DNA of 64,000 nucleotides from Actinacidiphila paucisporea (GTDB lineage Bacteria; Actinomycetota; Actinomycetes; Streptomycetales; Streptomycetaceae). The notes beneath the pieces were generated by a model. It saw nothing but the letters and a program-made list of their open reading frames with translations. It made no database searches and was not told the DNA's origin. The translations under genes and the position numbers were made by a program. Below, one piece after another: positions 25,193 through 33,442 of the stretch. Where the stretch lies: positions 1 to 64,000 of the forward strand of contig NZ_FRBI01000016.1 of assembly GCF_900142575.1 (NCBI RefSeq), in the 5' to 3' direction. Numbering within the stretch: position 1 is the first letter of the stretch; every line of letters begins with the position of its first letter.

Positions 25193-26853
25193 GCGGTGTA
25201 CCTGCCTCGGGTGTGGCCGTTCACGGCGCTGAGGTGGTGGGTGTGGGGTGCGCTGATGGCGATGAGCGCCATGTCGTCGTGGGGACCGTTGCGCACCCAC
25301 TGGGAGGCGAGCATCTGGATCCGGTCGACGACGGCTTCGGCCGGCATGTCGGCGCATTCGGACAGGGCCTGCCGCAGGCGCTCGTCACCGAACATCTCGT
25401 CGCCCAGCGGGCCGCCGCGGGCTTCGGTGAACCCGTCGGTGTGCAGCAGGCAGGTGTCGCCCGGCCGCAGGACGGTCTCCACCGTCCGGGCCTCGATCGT
25501 GGGCAGGACCCCGATCAGCGAACCCCGGGTGGGAACGTGTTCGACGGTTCCGTCGGCACGGATCACGAGGGGGTGGGGGTGGCCGGCGGAAGTGAGGCGC
25601 AGACGCACCTCGTTTCCGGCTCGTTGCACCGAAGCCAGGACTAGTGTGGCGAAACGGGTGTGATACGAGTTCAGCAGGGCTCCGTTGAGGAGCCGCAGCA
25701 TCCTTTCGTGGTCGTCGGCCATCGGCAGCAGCGCCTGCAGGGTGTTGCGGATCTTCCCGGTGAGCACCGCGGCTTCCAGTCCCTTGCCGCACACGTCCCC
25801 GAGGACCACCAGTGAGGCGTCCGTCGCGGCGATGCCGGGGTGCACATCGTAGAAGTCGCCTCCCACCTGTTCGGCGGCTCCGGCGGGCCGGTAGCCGCCG
25901 GCGATCTCCACTCCGTCCAGGCGTTGCAGGGTCGGCGGAAGCAGATCCCGCATCAACGTCTGGGTTATGGCGCTCTGCTCGCTGTAGAGGCGTGCCGCGG
26001 ACAGCGCGGCGCCGGCCCGGGCGGCGAACAGGCGGGCGAAGACTTCTTCGTTCTCGCTGAACTGCGCGCTACCGCTGCGGCGGAGCAGGATCAGGGCACC
26101 CGCCGGTACGCCGTGGCCGGGGAGGGGGGTGACGACGACCGATCCGATCGTCTCGGTGAAGTCCTGCGGCAGGGCCCATGCGGGCAGTGCGGCGGGGTCG
26201 ATCCAGCGGGAGGGCACGGGCGGGAATCCCTGCAGTGCTTCCGCGAGCCCCGGCAGATCGGACGGGTCCGCGCCGAGCAGGGCGCGTTCCGCCGCCTTCC
26301 CGTCGACGGCCCGGGCGAGCGGCAGTTTGCCGCCTGTCGCGGGGGCGACGACGACGGCGACGTCTGCGAGGTACTCGGCGGCGAGCTGCGCGGTCGCGGC
26401 CATGCACCTGCCGGTGTTCAAAGAGGCCAGCAGGACATTGGACGCCTCCGAAAGGAACCTGGTGCGTTCGCGCTCCGTGGCGAGCGCCTCCTCGGCCAGG
26501 CGCCGGTCGGTGTCGTCGACCAGCCACCACACCACGCTGCCGTCCGGTGCGAGGGAGGGATGCGCTTCGAAGCTGTTGGCCGCGATCCGCCCTGACACAG
26601 ACGCGGGAGCCGTCCGGTCCCCGTCCGTACGGGTCGCGGGGACGGTGCCGACGCACACGTCCCTGTGCGCCTCGGCCAGCCAGGCCGGTGCGACATCCGC
26701 CATGCTCACCCCGGACGCCGCACCCTTGAGCAGGACGCCCGCCGCGTCATTGACCGCGAGCACGGTTCCTGACCGGTCCGCCATGATGACGGGATAAGGG
26801 GCCAAGCCCCACAAACTGGTCTGGTCTGCGGTGTTTTCCCTGGATGAGGCCAT
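25189..26853 (-). CDS. PAS-GAF-PP2C (SpoIIE/RsbU-like) phosphatase
   Basis: A protein of about 554 residues. A PAS-like domain (LAPYPVIMADRSGTVLAVND) is followed by a GAF-like segment (about 150-310) and a PPM/SpoIIE phosphatase domain: GGDFYDV, VVLGDVCGKGLEAAVLTGK, LLHTDGFTEARGG and HDDMALIAI provide the metal-binding Asp residues. It should dephosphorylate STAS proteins such as the one at 23754. The start at 26853 (MASSRENTADQ) is chosen because the upstream extension of the open frame is unlike protein. It is the first gene of the coupled operon. A perfect palindrome lies about 55 bases upstream. Confidence 0.9.
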   Translation of the reverse strand: MASSRENTADQTSLWGLAPYPVIMADRSGTVLAVNDAAGVLLKGAASGVSMADVAPAWLAEAHRDVCVGTVPATRTDGDRTAPASVSGRIAANSFEAHPSLAPDGSVVWWLVDDTDRRLAEEALATERERTRFLSEASNVLLASLNTGRCMAATAQLAAEYLADVAVVVAPATGGKLPLARAVDGKAAERALLGADPSDLPGLAEALQGFPPVPSRWIDPAALPAWALPQDFTETIGSVVVTPLPGHGVPAGALILLRRSGSAQFSENEEVFARLFAARAGAALSAARLYSEQSAITQTLMRDLLPPTLQRLDGVEIAGGYRPAGAAEQVGGDFYDVHPGIAATDASLVVLGDVCGKGLEAAVLTGKIRNTLQALLPMADDHERMLRLLNGALLNSYHTRFATLVLASVQRAGNEVRLRLTSAGHPHPLVIRADGTVEHVPTRGSLIGVLPTIEARTVETVLRPGDTCLLHTDGFTEARGGPLGDEMFGDERLRQALSECADMPAEAVVDRIQMLASQWVRNGPHDDMALIAISAPHTHHLSAVNGHTRGRYTA

Positions 26854-26901
26854 AGAGAGGGCCCGCCCTGGGCGAACCGCACCACCTTCCTCTGCTCTAC
26901 G

Positions 26902-26927
26902 AAAAATGCTTGCCGTGCGGCAAGCAT
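26902..26927 (-). terminator. Palindrome with T-run: terminator or operator
   Basis: ATGCTTGCCG (26906-26915) and its exact complement (26918-26927) are separated by two bases. On the minus strand the repeat runs into TTTTT. It would end the upstream phosphatase transcript (stop at 27042) before the PP2C operon starts at 26853. The two-base centre is short for a hairpin loop, so an operator for a dimeric repressor such as the MarR at 28327 is equally possible. Confidence 0.5.
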
Positions 26928-27041
26928 CCTCCAGGGGTGACGTGGATAGCAACCCGCCCCCTCGTCCCGCGTTCCATGGTGCCCCTGACGGCGTGCTGCG
27001 CAGGGAGCGCCCGCCGCGGAACCGGAACCTCCACAGGCTGT

Positions 27042-28229
27042 TCACACAAGGGTGCCGACGGGACGTCCGTACCAGTCCAGGCACATCACGAGGGAGTCGT
27101 CGGCGGCCGGGCCGGAGCCACGGTGTCCGAGGAGCTCCTGCAGCATCGCCCGGGGCACCTGGGAGGCGGGCAGCAGGCGGGTGCTGGTGATCGACTTGGT
27201 CAGGGCGCGCAGGCTGTACTTCTCCCCGCCGGGTGACAGGGCGTCGTAGACGCCGTCGCTGATGAAGAACAGGCGGTCGCCGGGTTCGAGAGCAAGGCGC
27301 TGAGGTACGTAGACGGTGTCGTCGAACATCCCCAGGGGGTTCTGGGCCTCCAGCTCGACCGTCTCGACCGCACCGGCGCGCAGCCGCCACATCCGCGGCG
27401 AGCCGGCATCGATGACCTCCACCTCTCCGGTGGGCAGGTAGAACCGGAGCAGCAGGGTCGCCAGATACTTGGCGCCCCCGTACTGCCCGTGGACGGCCTG
27501 ATCGGCGAGGTACGCCTGGTCGCTCAGGCTCAGTCCGGCACGGCGGGCGTTGCGCAGGGCGTTGACGGCGAGGTTGGTCAGCAGCGCGGCGTCGATCCCC
27601 TCCCCCATGCCGTTGCTCACGGTCAGGTACAGGTCGTCGGCGGAGGCGGACCAGTCGAAGCTGTCGCCGAAGATGGCGTACGCGGGCTCCAGCTGGGCTC
27701 CGAGGCTGTACTCGGGGCGGGCGCACGAGCGTCCGGGCAGCAGCTGCCACTGCATCTCGGCGGCGAGGGTCAGGCGCTCGGCCCGTCGAGCCTGGAGGAA
27801 CACGTCGGTGTCGCGTTCGGCGACGACCACCTCGTGCGCCAGTGCGTCCGCGAAGAGCTGAAGTTCTCCGACCACGCTGGTCCCCACCGTGTCGCCGTTG
27901 ATCGGGAGAGTGACGCTCAGCACGCCGAGGCGGTCTCCGCGGACACTGACCGGCAGGTGCACCGTCACCGTGGATGCCGGGGCGTCGTACACGCAGTGCG
28001 GCTCCTGGGCGCCGAACGCACGGCCCGGTGCGCTCTCGTGGACCGGCAGCGGCCGCAGGGTGTGCGGCAGCACACCGACCGGCTGCAGCTTCGTCATGGC
28101 ATAGTCGGCCATGAGCAGCTCCACCGCTCGAGCCCGGAAACGGTCTTCGATCAGGGAGCGGAGCACGTCGAAGATCTCGTGGGGCGCGGCCTCGCGCAGG
28201 GCTCGCTCAGCCGCACTGGTTCTGTCCAC
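27042..28229 (-). CDS. GAF-PP2C family phosphatase
   Basis: A 395-residue SpoIIE-type phosphatase of a streptomycete family: an N-terminal GAF-like sensor (about 1-150) and a PPM domain with GDSFDWSASADDLYLTVSNG then MGEGIDAALLTN, LRFYLPTGEVEVIDAGSPRM, FFISDGVYDAL and ADDSLVMCLDW. The usual metal Asp of the D-GxGHG block is Asn here (SNGMGEG), a change seen in this subfamily that may alter activity. GTG start. It is transcribed separately from the PP2C-B12-STAS operon but in the same direction, and divergently from a MarR gene. It probably acts in the same stress-sigma network. Confidence 0.88.
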   Translation of the reverse strand: MDRTSAAERALREAAPHEIFDVLRSLIEDRFRARAVELLMADYAMTKLQPVGVLPHTLRPLPVHESAPGRAFGAQEPHCVYDAPASTVTVHLPVSVRGDRLGVLSVTLPINGDTVGTSVVGELQLFADALAHEVVVAERDTDVFLQARRAERLTLAAEMQWQLLPGRSCARPEYSLGAQLEPAYAIFGDSFDWSASADDLYLTVSNGMGEGIDAALLTNLAVNALRNARRAGLSLSDQAYLADQAVHGQYGGAKYLATLLLRFYLPTGEVEVIDAGSPRMWRLRAGAVETVELEAQNPLGMFDDTVYVPQRLALEPGDRLFFISDGVYDALSPGGEKYSLRALTKSITSTRLLPASQVPRAMLQELLGHRGSGPAADDSLVMCLDWYGRPVGTLV

Positions 28230-28326
28230 CGGTACCGGTCTCTCTTTCCTTCACATATCTTCATCTACGCGACTGCTCACCTCGACCAGCCGGAACGGGC
28301 TAAAACGGCCCACTCGGGAGTGTCAC

Positions 28327-28821
28327 ATGAGAGAGGCCCACACCTACCACGACCAGCACGCCTCCCTGGCCGCGCCCGGAATCGGCGGACTGCTGGAGCT
28401 CCTGGAGACTGCGTGGGAGCACAACCGCGCCTCGCTCAGCACCGCGCCGCTCTCCTCCGCCCAAACTCGTGTGATGTACATCATCGACCGCGAGCCCGGC
28501 ATCAACCTGAGCACGCTCGGCCAGCGCCTCTGCGCGGCCGCACCGTCCGTCACCCGCCTGTGCGACCGCCTCCAGGCCGCCGGATTCCTCCGGCGCATCC
28601 CCCATGCCGAGGACCGCCGCGCCACGCAACTGGAACTCACGGAAGCCGGCATCAGTCACCTGAACGGCATCCGGCACCGGCGGGAGCAGATACTGCGGCA
28701 GGCCATGGAGCGTATGGGCCCCGGGGCGCAGCGCGCGCTCGTCGTCGGCCTCAGCGCCCTGTGTGAAGCCGTCGTCGAACCCGCCCAGCAGGACGAGCGC
28801 GGGCGCCCGGAAACCGCCTGA
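28327..28821 (+). CDS. MarR family transcriptional regulator
   Basis: A 164-residue MarR protein. The winged helix is clear: INLSTLGQRLCAAAPSVTRL, then CDRLQAAGFLRRIPHAEDRR and ATQLELTEAG for the wing. GGGAG precedes the ATG. It is divergent from the phosphatase at 27042, with 97 bases between, and so is likely to control it or itself. The ligand is unknown. Confidence 0.9.
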   Translation: MREAHTYHDQHASLAAPGIGGLLELLETAWEHNRASLSTAPLSSAQTRVMYIIDREPGINLSTLGQRLCAAAPSVTRLCDRLQAAGFLRRIPHAEDRRATQLELTEAGISHLNGIRHRREQILRQAMERMGPGAQRALVVGLSALCEAVVEPAQQDERGRPETA

Positions 28822-28990
28822 TCCGCGCACTCCGGCGCCGCACGCCGGCGCGCAGACGTCGCGGGGTGAGCACCCGGAGCGGTGGCCAACCGGGTGGTTC
28901 CGCGCCGGGAGCCAGCGGGCAGCACAGCGGGGCGGGGCCCGGGCACTGTACGGGGCGTCAGGCGGGGACCTACGCGGGGGCGTTTCCTCT

Positions 28991-29002
28991 GAGAGCGCTC
29001 TC
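28991..29002 (+). promoter_or_regulatory. AGCGCT-centred palindrome GAGAGCGCTCTC
   Basis: A perfect 12-base palindrome with the AGCGCT core typical of LacI-family operators (for example CebR-like sites). It lies 72 bases before the ATG of the small secreted protein at 29074 and just upstream of a TAGCCT that could be a -10 box. Confidence 0.45.
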
Positions 29003-29073
29003 CGCTAGCCTGGGCGGGCACGCGGCACTTCCTGACAAGTCCACGGACATCCCCTCACGGAAGGCTCATTGCC

Positions 29074-29355
29074 ATGCGGAGACTGGGCACGGCCACCGCG
29101 TTGACCCTCGCACTCGCCGCCGCGCCGATGGCCCTCGGCGGCGTCGCCGCCACGGCGAGCGCGGCGACGGGCACACATGACGCCGCCACCGCGCGCCCGG
29201 CGACGGGCGCATGGGTGAACACCGGCGAGACCTACCCGCAGTACTGGATCTGCGTCTACGTGGGCAACCAGAAGGTGGGCAGCGGCCAGGCGGTGAACTT
29301 CTCCTGCCCGGCCGGTCCCGCCGGCTCGTACGCCCTGTGGATCCTGACGCCCTGA
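29074..29355 (+). CDS. Small secreted protein
   Basis: A 93-residue precursor with a signal peptide cleaved after about ATASA (residue 30), leaving about 60 residues. The mature part reads AWVNTGETYPQYWICVYVGN, then QKVGSGQAVNFSCPAG and YALWILTP. Two Cys could form a single disulfide. I do not recognise a family; it could be an inhibitor, a surface protein or a binding peptide. GGAAGG provides the ribosome site. The AGCGCT palindrome upstream hints at sugar-linked control. Confidence 0.7.
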   Translation: MRRLGTATALTLALAAAPMALGGVAATASAATGTHDAATARPATGAWVNTGETYPQYWICVYVGNQKVGSGQAVNFSCPAGPAGSYALWILTP

Positions 29356-29643
29356 CACCCCCTGACGATCTGACGTGCGCCGGGCCGGTCCCGGCGGTGC
29401 GGTGGCCTCGGGCCCGCCGACATCGCCGGGGCCGGCCGCACTTCTGCGGGTCGTGGCCTCGTTTCATCGCCGGCGCTGGTCGTGGCGCTCGCCGACGTCT
29501 TCAGCGGGGCCTTCCAACGCCCCGCAGGACGACGCGGACCGGGACCCGGAAGGCGCCGGGGACCGGGGGCGGGGCGCGGAACGGCGGGGCAGCGGAGCCG
29601 GGCCGGCTTGGCGGCCGGCCCTCGGAGGGGCGACGTCGTACCG

Positions 29644-30417
29644 CTACCCGGCCTCCGCGCGGCCCCAGCCGTGGCGGATCCGCCACGCGGCGAAGGCCCC
29701 GGACGCCGCGGCCACCGCGAGCAGCACGGCGACGCCCCGCAGCGTCTGCGGGGCCTCGCCCGCCGAGGCGTGCCGCAGCGTCGTCGCCGCCCAGTAGCCG
29801 GGTGAGGCCGGGGCGACGTCCCGGACCCACCCGGGCAGGACGGCCAGCGGCACCATCGCACCGCCGACGTTCGTCAGGCAGAACCCGCCGATGTCGAAGG
29901 TCGCGCTCAACTGGCCGAAGCTGCGCGCGGTGACGCCCACCGCGCTGCCCATCGCGAGCAGTGCCAGGCCCCAGGCGGCGCAGGCGACGCCCAGCAGGCC
30001 GGGCGAGCGGACCGTCACCCCGCAGAAGACCACTCCCGCGGTGAGGACGACGGCCTGCTGGGCGGCGAGCACCCCGAAAGCCGGCACCGCCTTGCCGACA
30101 AGCAGCTCGAACGGCCGCACAGGCGCGACGCGCAGCCGGTCCCAGGTGTGCCAGACCCGCTCGGACAGGATCGAGCCGCCCACGATCGACAGCGCCGGCA
30201 GCGAGAAGGTCACCAGCGCCCCGATCGCCGCCTGCCCCGCGCCCGCCGGTCCCTCGGCCGCGACGTACAGCGGCCGCAGCGCGAGCATCACCACGACGGG
30301 CATGACGAGCCGTCCGACGAGCGGCCCGGGGTCGCGCAGCAGCAGAAGCGTGTTGTGGCGCACCAGGAGCCCGGCGCGTGGCAGCCCGGCCCACGCGGTA
30401 CTGGCGCGCGGCAGCAC
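29644..30417 (-). CDS. ABC-2 type transporter permease (orphan)
   Basis: A permease of about 257 residues with six hydrophobic helices: LVMPVVVMLALRPLYVA, AIGALVTFSLPALSIVG, then ERVWHTWDRLRVAPVRPFEL (the characteristic cytoplasmic loop of DrrB-like permeases), AVVLTAGVVFCGVT, GLALLAMGSAVGVTARS, and GGAMVPLAVLPGWVRDVAPA. The start is uncertain; the GTG at 30417 gives the family's normal length. The upstream sequence is not an ABC ATPase, although such permeases normally follow one, so the ATPase was probably lost. It may be non-functional on its own. Confidence 0.75.
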   Translation of the reverse strand: MLPRASTAWAGLPRAGLLVRHNTLLLLRDPGPLVGRLVMPVVVMLALRPLYVAAEGPAGAGQAAIGALVTFSLPALSIVGGSILSERVWHTWDRLRVAPVRPFELLVGKAVPAFGVLAAQQAVVLTAGVVFCGVTVRSPGLLGVACAAWGLALLAMGSAVGVTARSFGQLSATFDIGGFCLTNVGGAMVPLAVLPGWVRDVAPASPGYWAATTLRHASAGEAPQTLRGVAVLLAVAAASGAFAAWRIRHGWGRAEAG

Positions 30418-30689
30418 TGGGTGCTGCGGCCGTCGCAACGTTCGCGACCGCAGTGCCCGGTGCAGCACATCCTCGCTCGACCGCCCGGTTATGTCCCAGA
30501 GCATGGCCCGGGTCACCAGGCACAGCGCCTCGCTCGTGCCGTTCCGGGTCGCCCCGGCCCAGCCCCCCAGTGACCGCGGGCATACGCGGTGGCGAAGGCG
30601 TACCAGCTCAGCTCCGACGGTCCGCGCAGCCCGTACGCGCCGTGCCCGGCCAGCAGCAGACTCGCCCGGAGCGCACGCGCCGGCTCCGC

Positions 30690-30914
30690 TCCCCGCAGGC
30701 CAACGGGGCGACTGGCACCGCCACCGGCACCAACGTGCCGACGCCAGTCTGCGCACTGCGCGGGGCGACCGCCATCAACGCAGGCGACGCGCACACGTGC
30801 GCGCTGCTCAGCGACAGCACCGTCGACTGCTGGGGCAGCAACTATGCCGGGCAGCTGGGCGACGGCACCACCAACGATCGCGCTACTGCAGTACCGGTGA
30901 ACGGACTGGGGTAG
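30690..30914 (+). pseudogene. RCC1-repeat protein fragment
   Basis: The frame reads AINAGDAHTCALLSDSTVDC, then WGSNYAGQLGDGTTNDRATA and VPVNGLG before TAG. This is one blade of the bacterial RCC1/BNR-like propeller, whose normal form is HTCALL.DGTV.CWG.N..GQLGDGTT. Only one blade is left, with no signal peptide, so this is debris of a large secreted or surface protein. Confidence 0.75.
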
Positions 30915-30936
30915 ACACACAACACGCTGCCGCTGC

Positions 30937-31480
30937 GTGCGAGCCACACCGAGCCCGCTGCGCGACCTGCGGCTGTGGGTCTACTGCCAGCCCAGCCCCT
31001 TCCACCAAGAATTCGCCGAACTCCTGGCCGCGGCCGGCTGCCGCGGCGTCAACGTCGGCTCCGACCACGTCGGGCCCGACATGCTGACCGGCTGGAAGGC
31101 CACCGCCAAGGGCACCACCTATTACGACTTCGCCGACACCGAGCGCCTGGTGCGGCTGTGCACGCAGCACGGCATCCTCACCATGGTCGAGGCGCTGTTC
31201 GGCATGCCCGGCGAGACACCGCAGACCATGCGCGCCTGCGTCGAGGATGGTCGACCCCGCAGACCACCACCGCGTGAGCCTCCCGCCCCTCGGCGGCACC
31301 AGCGAGAACGACAACAACTACGCCGACAACCCATTCCTCACCAGCCTCGTCGGCCCCGGCTACACCGGCGCCTTCTGGTCCCACTGGCGCGAACGCGAGG
31401 AGATCATGCGCCAGGTAAAGGACAGCGGCATGGCCGAGCCCGCCCCGCCTGCCGGCCACAGGCCGCCTGGTGAGGCGTGA
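30937..31480 (+). pseudogene. B12-dependent radical SAM methyltransferase fragment (TsrM-like)
   Basis: LRLWVYCQPSPFHQEFAELL then AAAGCRGVNVGSDHVGPDML, TERLVRLCTQHGILTMVEAL and FGMPGETPQTMRACVE match the C-terminal half of a radical SAM TIM barrel like that of cobalamin-dependent tryptophan methylases. A frameshift near 31250 moves the tail to NDNNYADNPFLTSLVGPGYT and FWSHWREREEIM. The CxxxCxxC cluster and the B12 domain are absent. The assignment to the TsrM group is from memory of the sequence and is tentative. Confidence 0.55.
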
Positions 31481-31509
31481 GGCCGATGCCCCGTCATGAG
31501 GGTTCGGTG

Positions 31510-31875
31510 TCAGAGGTGGGCGGGCGTGGGCTTGGGGTTCGGGCCGTGGGCATTCGGCACTGCGTCGCCCTCGGCACAGGTGATGACGAGCATCGCGATC
31601 CCGCCCAGAAAGGGGATCAGACCGATCAGCATGAGCCAGCCGGACTGGTTGATGTCGTGAAGGCGCCGGACGGTGACCGCGATGCTCGGAATAAAGATCG
31701 CAGCGAGGTAGAGGTAGTACGGGATCATCGCGCTCGTCGTGCGGGCCTGCAGACCTATGCCTGCCAGCACGACGAGCGCGATGATGTTGAACAAGTTGTA
31801 CATCCAGAATTCCCGGCGGCGGGCGCGCCCGTTGAAAACGGCGTACTTCTTGAGCACGTCGACGTACCAATGCAC
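31510..31875 (-). CDS. DUF805 family membrane protein
   Basis: A 121-residue membrane protein. Family signs are WYVDVLKKYAVFNGRARRRE followed by FWMYNLFNIIALVVL, then a second hydrophobic pair (YYLYLAAIFIPSIAVTVRRL, HDINQSGWLMLIGLIPFLGG) containing the conserved RRLHD. The GTG at 31875 is preceded by GGGGAG. The function of DUF805 is unknown. It stands alone. Confidence 0.92.
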   Translation of the reverse strand: MHWYVDVLKKYAVFNGRARRREFWMYNLFNIIALVVLAGIGLQARTTSAMIPYYLYLAAIFIPSIAVTVRRLHDINQSGWLMLIGLIPFLGGIAMLVITCAEGDAVPNAHGPNPKPTPAHL

Positions 31876-32436
31876 GGTGGTTCTCCCCAAGTGACCGATT
31901 CCCGACCGGTGGCCGATGCGCCTCAGCCATCCGGGGCCGGGCAGCAGACAGTAAGCGGCCTGACCTGCACAAGTCAAGGTTTCAACGACACCCTGGCCGG
32001 CTTGGCAAAGCCGGCAGAAAAACCCGTGAGGACGGCAGTTGCTGCCGCGCCCACCCAGATGCGCCGACGTTGCTGCCACGTCTGAGGAGGCAACCCGGCG
32101 GGCACTCACAGTGCTCAGGGAGGCACGGTCGCTGGCCTGGGTGGCACGGAGGTTGCTCCGGCATGGAGCACCGAGGGTGAAGTTGCCCCGCCGAGGACCT
32201 CGCCTTCGGCCGCGGATCGCACCGGGTCGCCGGAAAGCCGGGCGCGCGGGTGATCTCCCGTGCGTCGCCTCGTCTGCGCCTCGCGGATCGGGGCGTGCGG
32301 GTCTGAGTGGTCGACTACCGCCAACTTAGCCGCCTCTACGAGCACCATCCCCGCGCCCCCCGGAACCTCGGGCCCCCCGGGCCTGGCCGCTGCACGCCCA
32401 TGCGTCGGAGGGGACCCCTTCGCGGTACCTACAGCG
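31876..32436. other. Gene-free stretch
   Basis: About 560 bases without a supported gene; open frames are Arg/Pro-rich and no repeat stands out. Confidence 0.4.
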
Positions 32437-32805
32437 GTGAACATGGGCCTCGCGGGGGCCGTCGCCGGGTGGCTCGTGGAGAGCGCTGCGCTTACCGCCC
32501 CTGCACTGGTCGCCCGCAGGCTGCTGCTGCCGGGCTGCCCGTGGCTCTCCCGCGGGGCGATATTCAGGCGGGTCACGGCCTACGGGGCGCTCGCCGTCGT
32601 CGTCGCCACCATCGCCGCGGCCGGCCTGTCCGCCGGCTTCGGATACGAGCCCCCGCAACTGAGCACGCAGCAGGTCGCCGGGACATGGACGTACCACCCG
32701 GGCACAGGAGTCCGGTCCCAGGAGGTGGGCGTCTCCGTCGCAGGCTGCGTCATCGGCGACCCCGACGAAGAGGACCTCTACATCCTGCGACACCGAGGAC
32801 TGTGA
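32437..32805 (+). CDS. Hypothetical membrane protein, possibly truncated
   Basis: A frame of about 122 residues. One clear transmembrane helix is RVTAYGALAVVVATIAAAGL, with a weaker hydrophobic segment before it (MGLAGAVAGWLVESAALTAP). It then reads FGYEPPQLSTQQVAGTWTYH, which resembles the start of a lipocalin-like or AGTW-type beta domain of actinomycete membrane-anchored proteins. That domain would normally run much longer. The frame ends soon after, so the C-terminus is probably lost. Confidence 0.45.
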   Translation: MNMGLAGAVAGWLVESAALTAPALVARRLLLPGCPWLSRGAIFRRVTAYGALAVVVATIAAAGLSAGFGYEPPQLSTQQVAGTWTYHPGTGVRSQEVGVSVAGCVIGDPDEEDLYILRHRGL

Positions 32806-32920
32806 AACGTTCGGCTCTGCTCCGTAGTCGGTAGTGACGTTCAGTAGCAGTCATTGCGGCACGATCCTCTTTGTCCGGGTGGCGCCCGCACGCGTGCGCC
32901 ACCCGGCCCCGGTCATCCAG

Positions 32921-33109
32921 TCCGCGGCACACACAGAGCTCAGCGTCTCCGTGGGAGAGCAGGTGAGGCCAGCGCCGCCGCTTGTTCATCCGCCCCATGT
33001 CCCACGGCGGTCCCAGAGTCGCTGCGATGTCGTTGAGCTTCGCGCCGCAATGCACTGGGCCGCTGGCTGCGGTGGAGCCGAACTCGGCCAGGGTGCGCAT
33101 CACGGTCAC
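32921..33109 (-). pseudogene. Fragment of a small hypothetical protein
   Basis: From the GTG at 33109: CGAKLNDIAATLGPPWDMGR, then MNKRRRWPHLLSHGDAELCV. This pattern (LGPPWD.GR....RRWPHL.SYGD.EL) is familiar from lone streptomycete proteins of immunity-like size. The sequence degenerates after about residue 63. Confidence 0.4.
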
Positions 33110-33442
33110 GCGGCGAAGCGTGCCATCCGGCCTGCTCCACCGTCCACCGCCACCCGTGGCTGCGCGGGCTGGATCGCCTGCGGCGGCGCCTCAGACGATT
33201 CAGCCCAGCACGACCGGGCCGAACACGAAGACCGCGCCGCCGGCACAGGATCAGCGCAGAGAGGTGTGACGCCGCCGAGAAGGGTTGCCCTCCCGCTCCT
33301 CAACCGCATGCCGATCTCCTGGCAGTCAGCGGGTGGGTTTGGTCGTCACCCCGGCTGCCAGGAGCTTCATCGACGCGTGGTGCTTGGGCGCCTCACCTTG
33401 GAGGCGGCCCCGTGCGTGAGCGGTCTTCCGTGGTCTGCGGGA
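33110..33442. other. Gene-free stretch
   Basis: 333 bases with no supported gene. The long plus-strand frame that crosses here is the antisense of the lamin-tail gene. Confidence 0.4.

Noticed and set aside
29644..30756. Extending the ABC-2 permease to the upstream ATG at 30756
   Set aside because: The extra ~110 residues are Arg-rich and unlike any permease or ATPase; the family length fits a start near 30417.
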